Below, piece by piece: positions 52,650-60,226 of a DNA stretch of 64,000 bases; position 1 is the first letter of the stretch; each line of letters opens with the position of its first letter. The position numbers were made by a program, and so were the translations under genes. The stretch is taken from positions 1-64,000 of the forward strand of contig JAAEZD010000022.1 in the NCBI GenBank assembly GCA_018223035.1, read 5' to 3'. The notes beneath the pieces were generated by a model. That model saw only the letters and a program-made list of their open reading frames with translations, made no database searches and was not told the DNA's origin. Origin of the DNA: Heliomarina sp018223035. GTDB lineage: Bacteria > Pseudomonadota > Alphaproteobacteria > Rhodobacterales > Rhodobacteraceae.

Positions 52650-53062
52650 GCAGGCGCTTCCAGAGTGCGCACGATCGCGGCGATCTGACCTGCCGACGTG
52701 TCAGAAGACAGCTCGATCCGGGTTGTTCCCTTGACGATCCGGATCACCTGCTGGGGCTTCGCGTCGGAAAGCTCGGGCGTCTCAGTCGGATCGCAAATGA
52801 CCAGAGGCGCGAAGACCGGCTCTCCGAGTTCCGCCGGAGGAAGAACCAGCTGGCCCTGCTTTGCCAGACGCCGCCAAGCCGAGAGCTGGTTTGGGCGGAT
52901 GTCATATCGCTCGGCAATCGCATTCACGGTCGCTCCCGGCTCCAAAGTCTCTGCCACAGCGCGAGCCTTCACGTCGTCCGGCCAGCGCCGATGACCTGAC
53001 CCGTAGATCTCGACGCCCAGAGATCTGAGAAACGAATTTGTCGCGCACATTGCGAAACACAC
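52643..53062 (-). CDS. tnpA: IS66 accessory protein TnpA
   Basis: The 139-residue IS66 Orf1 protein with a helix-turn-helix (VKARAVAETLEPGATVNAIA, followed by RYDIRPNQLSAWRRLAKQG). ATG 53062 or the second Met four residues in could start it. It lies 51 bases inside the right inverted repeat. Confidence 0.93.
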   Translation of the reverse strand: MCFAMCATNSFLRSLGVEIYGSGHRRWPDDVKARAVAETLEPGATVNAIAERYDIRPNQLSAWRRLAKQGQLVLPPAELGEPVFAPLVICDPTETPELSDAKPQQVIRIVKGTTRIELSSDTSAGQIAAIVRTLEAPAC

Positions 53063-53113
53063 TCCCCATCATGAGATGGATATCACCTCGCAGTGCCGGA
53101 GCTCATCTACAAC

Positions 53114-53135
53114 GTGGGGCGCAGCCGCCGCTTAC
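53114..53135. repeat. IS66 terminal inverted repeat, right
   Basis: The 22-base end finishes CGCCGCTTAC and is the inverted copy of 50657-50678 with two mismatches; the target copy TGTTGATC follows directly. Confidence 0.9.
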
Positions 53136-53253
53136 TGTTGATCGGCAGGCCACGGAATCCTTTCTTTCGGCCGTGAAAGCGCTGGAGATTCCCACCCACG
53201 ATTGGCGTTCGATCTTCTCTGTTGCGTCGCCGCGGATTCAGTTCGCGTATTCG

Positions 53254-53263
53254 CATATATGTG
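53254..53263. promoter_or_regulatory. Palindromic operator, family B (site 4, one mismatch)
   Basis: CATATATGTG differs from CACATATGTG at one base. It lies 100 bases before the dctP start and 119 bases from the IS66 right end, so the insertion stopped short of this control region. Confidence 0.5.
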
Positions 53264-53362
53264 TGATCTCGCGACAGTTGCGCTCCCGGCCACCCATAAA
53301 CATTGACCGGTTCACCGCACCATGGTGCGCTGATCGACAACGCCACAGGGAGGAAGACTGCC

Positions 53363-54406
53363 ATGACAAGAAACACAAAACTCGATCGGTTTGCCGCAGG
53401 GGCGGCGCTGGTGATCGCGGTCGGAACGATGCCGCAAATTGCGGCGGCCGAAGTGACACTCAAGGTTGCAGATACCTTTCCGCCCGGCCACTACATCGTC
53501 GAGACCGGCACCACCTACTGGATGGACCGCGTAACCGAGCTGACCGATGGCGAGGTCAAGTTTCAGTATTTCGGTGCCGGTCAGTTGGGTTCGCTGCGCG
53601 ATATGTTCTCGATGGTGCAGACAGGCGTGGTGGACATCGGCTATGTTCCGCCGGCCTATAACGGGGGCACGATGCCGCTGGCGGGCGTGCACACGCTTCC
53701 TGGCCTTTTCTCGCAGAGCGTTGTCGGGACGCCCGCTTTTTTTGAAACGGTGACGTCGGATCCGATCCTGCAAAACGACTTCCTGGCCAACGGGATGCGC
53801 CCAGTCTGGGGTGTAATGACCTCGACCTACAACCTGTTCACCCGCGACCAGGATGTTAGCGGCATTGATGACATCAAAGGGCTGAAACTGAAAACCATTG
53901 CCGGGAACATGGCGGAGTCGGTCAAGGCCCTAGGGGGCGCGCCGGTTGATATTCCCAGCCCGGAAACCTATCAGGCCATCCGCACCGGCACCGTCGACGG
54001 CACGATCTTTCCCACCACCAGCATCTATTCCTACAAGCTGGACGAGGTAATCGATACCGCCGTTCTGGGTCTGGATGTTTTTGTGTATTGGGCGCCCTAC
54101 GCGATCCGCGAGGAGGTCTGGCAGGATCTGTCGCCAGAGCATCAACAGGCCATTCAACAGGCGTCGCAGGAGGCGATGCAGCGAGTTGCCGAAGAAACCG
54201 ACCGATCGGCCGCCGAGCTTGAGGACAAGATGCGGGACAGCGGTATCGAGGTCATCGTTCTGGATGAAGCGCAGCGCGAAAAGGTCAAATCGGCCACAGC
54301 GCCGGTGTTCGATGCCTGGGTCTCTGGTCTGCAAGAGCGCGGACTGCCTGCGGGCGAAGTGCTGGAGATGTTTCGTGCGAACATCGAAAAGCACCAGACG
54401 CAGTAA
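53363..54406 (+). CDS. dctP: TRAP transporter substrate-binding protein (DctP family)
   Basis: A 347-residue receptor with a signal peptide cleaved near AAA-EV (residue 29). The mature part has LKVADTFPPGHYIVETGTTY and the ligand loop GLKLKTIAGNMAESVKALGG. In this loop the usual substrate-binding Arg is Lys (KLKT), which may matter for ligand type. GGGAGGAAG precedes ATG 53363; the frame is open to 53303. It is first in the gene order P-Q-M of the fourth TRAP system. Confidence 0.92.
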   Translation: MTRNTKLDRFAAGAALVIAVGTMPQIAAAEVTLKVADTFPPGHYIVETGTTYWMDRVTELTDGEVKFQYFGAGQLGSLRDMFSMVQTGVVDIGYVPPAYNGGTMPLAGVHTLPGLFSQSVVGTPAFFETVTSDPILQNDFLANGMRPVWGVMTSTYNLFTRDQDVSGIDDIKGLKLKTIAGNMAESVKALGGAPVDIPSPETYQAIRTGTVDGTIFPTTSIYSYKLDEVIDTAVLGLDVFVYWAPYAIREEVWQDLSPEHQQAIQQASQEAMQRVAEETDRSAAELEDKMRDSGIEVIVLDEAQREKVKSATAPVFDAWVSGLQERGLPAGEVLEMFRANIEKHQTQ

Positions 54407-54417
54407 GGCGCGCAACC

Positions 54418-54987
54418 GTGTCCCGTCACGATCTTGATCCCCGAGAGGACGCCGTGCCGTCGCCGAGAGTTGGATTGCACGGTCCTCTGGGCCGAGCGAT
54501 GGACCGGGTGGATACCGGGATGAACTGGCTGTCGCGCGCTGCGATGATGGTCATGCTGGTGCTGATCCTCATACAGGTCTTTACGCGCTATATCCTGAAT
54601 GACCCGATCGAAGGGGTCATTGGCGCTACAGAGCTATATCTGATGCCCATCATCGTGTTCGGAAGCCTGAGCTATCTGGAAATGTATGATGGCCACGTGC
54701 GAGTGGGGATAGTGTTTGATGCTCTGCCCGAAGGGCTGCGGGCCGGTTTCAATGTCGTCTTGCGATTGGCAGCGGCCGCGTTTTTTGCGCTGATCTGTTA
54801 CGGTGCCTCGCGCGAGGCGCTTAAGGCGTGGGACTTCGGATATCGCACATCCGGCGACATCGACGCGCCTCTCGTCACCACGCTTGTGATTGCGCCGATT
54901 GGCTGCGTGCTGATCGTTCTGCGCCTTCTCGTAAATGCGGCGGGTGACGTTCAGCACCTTCGCGGCGCTTCGGATCGGATTGGCTGA
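54418..54987 (+). CDS. dctQ: TRAP transporter small permease (DctQ)
   Basis: A 189-residue protein with four membrane helices (AAMMVMLVLILIQVFTRYIL being the first) after a 35-residue hydrophilic N terminus. GTG 54418 is the annotated start; a later Met (near 54499) is possible. It is two bases from the dctM start. Confidence 0.88.
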   Translation: MSRHDLDPREDAVPSPRVGLHGPLGRAMDRVDTGMNWLSRAAMMVMLVLILIQVFTRYILNDPIEGVIGATELYLMPIIVFGSLSYLEMYDGHVRVGIVFDALPEGLRAGFNVVLRLAAAAFFALICYGASREALKAWDFGYRTSGDIDAPLVTTLVIAPIGCVLIVLRLLVNAAGDVQHLRGASDRIG

Positions 54988-54989
54988 GT

Positions 54990-56279
54990 ATGGAATTTCT
55001 TGCACCTGTGTCGCTATTGCTGGCGGGGCTTCTCGTCGTCGGGATGCCGATAGGCTTCGCGATGGGCATCGCCGGCACCGTCGGCCTGTATCTGATCGGC
55101 GGGCTCAATCTGGCGCTCGGCATCCTGTCGGTGGCCCCGTATCGCAACACCGCCTCTTGGCTGTTGACCGCCATTCCCTTGTTCATCTTGATGGCCGAGA
55201 TCCTGTCGGCCAGTCGGATTTCGTCGGACATGTTCCGCGCCGCCAACAGGTGGGTGGGCCATTTGCCCGGCGGACTGGCCGTGGCCACGGTCTTTACCAG
55301 CGCAGGCTTCGGGGCGGTTTCGGGCTCGTCCACCGCGGCGACGGCCACGATGGCGCGCACCGTCGCGCCCGAGGCTGAGAAATATGGCTATGACCGCGGC
55401 ATGATCGTAGGCACGGTTGCGGCCGCCGGGACGTTGTCGATCATGATCCCGCCTTCGGTTGTGCTGATGGTTTACGGTATCATCACCGAAACCTCGATCG
55501 GCGGGCTGTTCATTGCCGGCATTCTGCCGGGTCTCATTACCGCGCTCAGCTTTGCCGGGATCACGATGGTCTGGGCGACGCTGAACCGCGATCTGGCGCC
55601 ACCAGTGCAAAGCCATGGGTGGCGTGAGCGCTTCGCGTCACTGCGCGACATCTGGCCGGTGGTTCTGCTGTTCGTCTTTGTCGTGGCCGGGATTTATTCT
55701 GGCGCTGTCACCGTGACCGAAGCCGCCGCGGTCGGCTGCTTTGGCGCGATCATGATTGCCGCCGTGTTGCTCAGACGTATGGGCTGGCGCGAATTCATGG
55801 GGGCGCTCGAACGTACAACGCGCCCGACTGCAATGATCTTCACCATTATTATCGGGGCGCACATTTTCGGCTATTTTGTCACCCTGACCATGGCACCGCA
55901 GGCGCTGGTTTCGTACGTGCAAGGGCTTGAGATCGGGCCGGGCGTGGTGATTTTAATCCTGATCCTGATCTACATCCTGCTGGGCTGCGTGATGGATCAG
56001 CTGGCGATCCTGATCCTGACCATGCCGATCGTCTTTCCAATGGTCATGGAGCTTGGCTATTCGCCGATCTGGTTCGGCATCCTGGTGACCAAAACGGTCG
56101 AAATCGGGCTGATTACCCCCCCAATCGGAATGAACGTTTTCGTCGCCAGCTCGATCACCGGCGTACCTCTTAAACGGGTCTTTGTCGGGGTGCTGCCTTT
56201 CGTGCTGGCCGAGTTCGCGGTCTTGGCCCTGATCGCATTCTTTCCCGAGATCGTAACCGTGTTCTCGGGCGAATACTGA
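54990..56279 (+). CDS. dctM: TRAP transporter large permease (DctM)
   Basis: A 429-residue DctM protein with the conserved SIMIPPSVVLMVYGIITE and LITPPIGMNVFVASSITGVP loops and about twelve helices. It completes a P-Q-M TRAP importer. The SDR gene follows after 19 bases, tying this transporter to the catabolic genes downstream. Confidence 0.94.
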   Translation: MEFLAPVSLLLAGLLVVGMPIGFAMGIAGTVGLYLIGGLNLALGILSVAPYRNTASWLLTAIPLFILMAEILSASRISSDMFRAANRWVGHLPGGLAVATVFTSAGFGAVSGSSTAATATMARTVAPEAEKYGYDRGMIVGTVAAAGTLSIMIPPSVVLMVYGIITETSIGGLFIAGILPGLITALSFAGITMVWATLNRDLAPPVQSHGWRERFASLRDIWPVVLLFVFVVAGIYSGAVTVTEAAAVGCFGAIMIAAVLLRRMGWREFMGALERTTRPTAMIFTIIIGAHIFGYFVTLTMAPQALVSYVQGLEIGPGVVILILILIYILLGCVMDQLAILILTMPIVFPMVMELGYSPIWFGILVTKTVEIGLITPPIGMNVFVASSITGVPLKRVFVGVLPFVLAEFAVLALIAFFPEIVTVFSGEY

Positions 56280-56298
56280 CAACCTGAAGGAGCGTAAC

Positions 56299-57048
56299 TT
56301 GGAACTGGGACTAAAGGACAAGGTGGCTATCGTCACCGGATCGGGTCGCGGGATCGGCGCAGTGACCGCCCGCGCGCTGGCCGAAGAGGGGGCGAAGGTG
56401 GTGATCACCGATATCGACCCCGAAACCACAGAAGCCACCCGCGCCGCTCTTGAGGCCGACGGATACGACGCGATCGGCGTGGTCTGCGATGTCACGAACG
56501 AGGCACAGGTCGAAGCCCTCGTCTCGCGCACGATCGAAGCATTTGGCGCCGTCCACATCCTGGTCAACAATGCCGGATTTCCGCGCGACAACTACATCAC
56601 CAAGATGCCCGAACAGGACTGGGACGCTGTTGTGGGCGTGATCCTGAAGGGTGCCTATACCTGCTCGCGCGCCGTGGTGCCGTACTTCATGGAACAGAAG
56701 TGGGGCCGGGTGATCAACATCTCCTCTCGCGCCTATCTCGGCAATCCGGGACAGACCAACTATGCCGCCGCCAAGGCCGGCATCATCGGCTTCACCCGGG
56801 CGCTGGGGATGGAACAGGGGCGCTTCAATGTCACCGTAAATGCCATCGCGCCGGGGTTCATCGCCACCGAGATGATCGAGGCGCTTCCAAACTACGACCG
56901 GATAAAGTCGCGCGCTCTGGCAATGAATACCGTGCAGCGCCTTGGCAACGAACGCGACATCGCCAACGGCGTGGTGTTCCTCGCCTCGGATGCGGCGGAA
57001 TACATCTCGGGCGAGACGCTTCACATCACCGGGGGGCGATATGGCTAA
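56299..57048 (+). CDS. Short-chain dehydrogenase/reductase (FabG-like)
   Basis: A 249-residue classical SDR with TGSGRGIGAV, LVNNAGFPRDNYI, and the catalytic NISSRAYLGNPGQTNYAAAK; the tail HITGGRYG is normal. It starts with TTG 56299, supported by GAAGGAG nine bases upstream. Its end overlaps the dehydrogenase gene by eight bases. It probably oxidises a hydroxyacyl-CoA of this operon's pathway. Confidence 0.91.
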   Translation: MELGLKDKVAIVTGSGRGIGAVTARALAEEGAKVVITDIDPETTEATRAALEADGYDAIGVVCDVTNEAQVEALVSRTIEAFGAVHILVNNAGFPRDNYITKMPEQDWDAVVGVILKGAYTCSRAVVPYFMEQKWGRVINISSRAYLGNPGQTNYAAAKAGIIGFTRALGMEQGRFNVTVNAIAPGFIATEMIEALPNYDRIKSRALAMNTVQRLGNERDIANGVVFLASDAAEYISGETLHITGGRYG

Positions 57049-58213
57049 ACATGTCCCGGCCTCCGCCTGTGTCGAGGATCAAGAGACGCGGATGCTGCGA
57101 GACAGCATCCGGGGCTTCATGGCGCGCGAGCTGACCGAAGAGCGCATCTCGCAATGCGAGGCGACGGGCGATCTGCCCTGGGCGATAATGGGCGAGCTAC
57201 GCCAGTTCGGCTATCTTGGCGGGCTTCTCTCGGAAGAGGCCGGTGGCTACGGCCTCAGCTATCGCACCTGGGCGATGATGATGGAGGAAGCAGGATACCG
57301 CTGGCTTTCACTCCGGGTTCTGCTCAACACCGTGAACATCGTGATCGCACTGTTCCACCACCTGGGCGATGCGCGCCAGAAGGAAAAGTGGCTGAAACCC
57401 GTCATGGCTGGCCAGATGCCGGTCTGGGTGGGGATCACCGAACCCGACCACGGCTCTGATGTTGCCTCGGTGCAGACCCGCGCCGAGGACAAGGGCGACC
57501 ACTGGCTGATCAATGGCGGCAAGCTGTGGACGACGAACGGCGTCAACGGCCGGGTCGGAATCCTGGTGGCACGGACATTCACGGAAGGCTGTGATGGCGA
57601 TCTGAGTCTGTTCATCGTGGACCTCGAGGAGACCGATTTCGAAGCTTCGCGGGTGGGCACGATGTTCATCAAGGCCACCGCGACATCGCAGCTGGCCTTT
57701 CAAGACGCAAAGGTGCCAAAGGAAAACCTGTTGGGTCCTGCGGGAAAGGGCCTCAAGGCGATCCTTACGGGGTTGAATTATGGCCGGCTCAACGTGGCGG
57801 CGGGCGCGGTGGGCGCGGCGCAGCGGTCGTTGGACCTGTCCACCGATTACGTCAAGACGCGCAAGCAGTTCGGCAACGTGATCGGAAGCTATCAGCTGGT
57901 GCAGAAGCTGATCGTCGACATGACCATCCGCACCGAAGCGGCGCGCGCGTTGACTGACCGTGCCGCCCAAGCGCTGGACGCGGGTCTGCCTGGGCGCAAG
58001 GAATGCTCGATTGCCAAGCTCTATGCCAGCGAGGCGGCGCATGAGGTGGCCTCGATGGCGCTGCAGGCGCACGGCGGGCTGGGCTATTCGACCGACTACC
58101 CCGTCGAACGGTTGTTCCGCGACACGCGCGGCGGGCTGATCCCCGAAGGCACATCGGAAATCCAGACATTGATCATAGGGCGCGAGGTTCTCGGGATCTC
58201 GGCCTTCACCTGA
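57041..58213 (+). CDS. Acyl-CoA dehydrogenase with canonical Glu motif
   Basis: A 390-residue acyl-CoA dehydrogenase. It has WVGITEPDHGSDVASVQTRA, INGGKLWTTNGVNGRVG, RKQFGNVIGSYQLVQKLIVD and LIPEGTSEIQTLIIGREVLG. It is the only one of eleven in this window with the Glu of the E-G-T-x-E-I-Q motif that acts as base in MCAD-type enzymes. ATG 57041 overlaps the SDR end; the longer frame from 56942 is a shadow. Confidence 0.92.
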   Translation: MAKHVPASACVEDQETRMLRDSIRGFMARELTEERISQCEATGDLPWAIMGELRQFGYLGGLLSEEAGGYGLSYRTWAMMMEEAGYRWLSLRVLLNTVNIVIALFHHLGDARQKEKWLKPVMAGQMPVWVGITEPDHGSDVASVQTRAEDKGDHWLINGGKLWTTNGVNGRVGILVARTFTEGCDGDLSLFIVDLEETDFEASRVGTMFIKATATSQLAFQDAKVPKENLLGPAGKGLKAILTGLNYGRLNVAAGAVGAAQRSLDLSTDYVKTRKQFGNVIGSYQLVQKLIVDMTIRTEAARALTDRAAQALDAGLPGRKECSIAKLYASEAAHEVASMALQAHGGLGYSTDYPVERLFRDTRGGLIPEGTSEIQTLIIGREVLGISAFT

Positions 58214-58223
58214 GGAGGCGGCC

Positions 58224-59738
58224 ATGCCGATGACCTTTCTCCAGGCCCTGAGGTTGAACGCGCGGCGGTTCCCCACGAAACCCTCGGTGGTGTTCGAGGG
58301 GAGGAGCCAGACCTATACGGATTTCCTTGACCGGGTGGAACGGATGATGACGGTGCTGGCGCGGCGCGGCATCGGACCGGGCGACAAGGTGGCGGTGATC
58401 TCGGAAAATCATCCCGATTTCCTTGCCGCCTATGTGGCGGTGACGGGGCTAGGCGCAATTCCCGCACCGATCAACTATCGCATCGCGCCCGAAGTCATGG
58501 CCGATGTGGTTGCCCGCTCGGACAGCAAAACCCTGCTGCTGGGCGATGCGGCGCTGGATCATGCCGATCTGTTCCGGACCGTGGTGGACGACATCGTCAC
58601 CATCGGCGACGGGGCCCCGCAAGGACTGCCGCGCCTGTCGGACCTTCTGGCAGACACACCGCCCGATCCGCCGCAAGGGCAGGACGGCACCACGATCATG
58701 CTGCACACGTCGGGGACCACCGGCAAGCCCAAGGGCGCGCTGCGCAGTCTCTTCGGCATGGAGGAACGCGCCATCGAGCAGCGTTTCCGCCCCGACGACC
58801 GGGCGCTGTCGGCGCTGCCGATCTGCCTGTCGGCCGGCTGCACCTATACGCTGCTGCCGCTTTATCTGGGTGCCAGCGTCTATCTGATGCGCCGCTTCGA
58901 CGGGGCCGCCGCGCTACGGCTGATCGAAGACGAGCGGCTGACCGCCACCATGCTGCTGCCCGCCATGCTCCAGCGGATGGTCGAGGCCGAGGGGTTCGCG
59001 AGCGCCGATCTGTCGTCGCTGGGGACTTTGCAATCTGGCGGCGGCGAGATGTATCTCGACCTCAAGCGTGCCGCGCTCGACAAGTTCGGCGATGCGCTGA
59101 TGATCTATGCCGCCTCCAGCGAAGCAGGACCCTATGCCAACCTGACCGCTCGGGATCTGCGCCGCAACCTTGCGGGCAACTGCGTCGGCCGCCCCTTCTT
59201 CGGGGTGGAACTCAAACTGCTGGACGACGATGGAAACGAGGTGCCGCAGGGCGAGGTCGGCGAGATCTGCACCCGCAGCGAAAGCCGCTACGACGGGTAT
59301 TACAAGGATGAGGCGCTGACCGCTGAAACCCGGCGCGGCGACTATCTGACCGTGGGCGATCTGGGCCGGATCGACGACGAAGGGCTGCTCTGGTTCACGG
59401 GTCGCAAGCGCGACATCATCAAGAGCGGCGGCATCAATGTCTACGCCCCCGAGATCGAGGAGGCGCTGGCCGGCCACCCGGCGATTGCCGAGGCGCATTG
59501 CATCGGCCTGCCCGATCCGCACTGGACCGAGGCGATCTGCGCAGTGATCGTGCCCGCGCCGGGCGCGCAGCTGACAGCGGCCGATGTGATCGCCCATGCC
59601 GAAACCCGGCTTGACCGATACAAGCGCCCGCGGCGCGTGGTCTTTATGACGGCGGTGCCGCGCAACCTGACCGGCCGCGTTCTCAAGGCTGAACTGAAAG
59701 AGGCAGTGCTAGCGCTGCCAGAGGAGGAAACCCAATGA
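58224..59738 (+). CDS. AMP-forming acyl-CoA synthetase
   Basis: A 504-residue ANL-family ligase with intact motifs: phosphate loop MLHTSGTTGKPKGALRS near residue 156, YGYKD-type YDGYYKDEALTAE, GDLGRIDDEGLLWFTGRKRD, and the C-terminal catalytic Lys in NLTGRVLKAELKE. It activates a carboxylate to acyl-CoA via an acyl-adenylate. TGAGGAGG is just before ATG 58224. Unlike the PaaK-like protein at 8018 it should be fully active. Confidence 0.93.
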   Translation: MPMTFLQALRLNARRFPTKPSVVFEGRSQTYTDFLDRVERMMTVLARRGIGPGDKVAVISENHPDFLAAYVAVTGLGAIPAPINYRIAPEVMADVVARSDSKTLLLGDAALDHADLFRTVVDDIVTIGDGAPQGLPRLSDLLADTPPDPPQGQDGTTIMLHTSGTTGKPKGALRSLFGMEERAIEQRFRPDDRALSALPICLSAGCTYTLLPLYLGASVYLMRRFDGAAALRLIEDERLTATMLLPAMLQRMVEAEGFASADLSSLGTLQSGGGEMYLDLKRAALDKFGDALMIYAASSEAGPYANLTARDLRRNLAGNCVGRPFFGVELKLLDDDGNEVPQGEVGEICTRSESRYDGYYKDEALTAETRRGDYLTVGDLGRIDDEGLLWFTGRKRDIIKSGGINVYAPEIEEALAGHPAIAEAHCIGLPDPHWTEAICAVIVPAPGAQLTAADVIAHAETRLDRYKRPRRVVFMTAVPRNLTGRVLKAELKEAVLALPEEETQ

Positions 59739-60226
59739 CACGGCCCGATCTTTCGGCCCTCAAGGGCCAGCAACTCTACTGGGAGGACCTGAACGAAGGC
59801 GACCAGTTCGATAGCCCCACCCGTACCATCACCGAGGCCGACGTGGCTAATTTCGCCTGCCTGTCAGGCGACTTCAACCGGCTGCACGTCGATGCCGAAT
59901 ATGCCGCCGATTCGGCCTTTGGCCAGCGTATCGCGCACGGGCTTCTGGTGGTGTCGGTGATGTCCGGGCTGACCACGCGGATGCTGATGAACACGTTCCT
60001 GGAACCCTCGCTTCTGGGGTTGCTCGACATGCAGTGCAGCTTTCCCAACCCCACCTTCATCGGCGACACGATTGGCGTGCGCGTTACCGTAGCCGAGAAG
60101 CGCGAGACTTCGAAACCCGAACGCGGCATCCTGTCGTTCCGGCGCGAGGTCATCAACCAGCGTGGCGAAACCGTGGTGGAAGGGGTCTGGAAACTGCTCG
60201 TCCGGCGGGCGCCGCAAGGTGGCTGA
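59735..60226 (+). CDS. MaoC-family enoyl-CoA hydratase
   Basis: A 163-residue MaoC hydratase with the full signature LSGDFNRLHVDAEYA: Asp46 and His51. GQRIAHGLLVVSVMSGLTTR follows. It overlaps the ligase stop by four bases (ATGA) and the ADP-forming ligase start by eight, so all three are translationally linked. It should hydrate the product of the dehydrogenase at 57041. Confidence 0.92.
   Translation: MTRPDLSALKGQQLYWEDLNEGDQFDSPTRTITEADVANFACLSGDFNRLHVDAEYAADSAFGQRIAHGLLVVSVMSGLTTRMLMNTFLEPSLLGLLDMQCSFPNPTFIGDTIGVRVTVAEKRETSKPERGILSFRREVINQRGETVVEGVWKLLVRRAPQGG

Larger units (their letters stand above)
50657..53135 (-). mobile_element. Complete IS66-family insertion sequence
   Basis: The element is 2479 bp. 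Terminal inverted repeats are 22 bp each: GTAAGCGGCGTCTACGCCCC with AC at the left (50657-50678) and its near-complement ending CGCCGCTTAC at the right (53114-53135), with 20 of 22 positions matching. The flanks are direct repeats of TGTTGATC (50649-50656 and 53136-53143), the 8-bp target duplication typical of IS66. The three genes tnpA, tnpB and tnpC are all open, so the insertion looks recent and possibly active. Confidence 0.95.
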
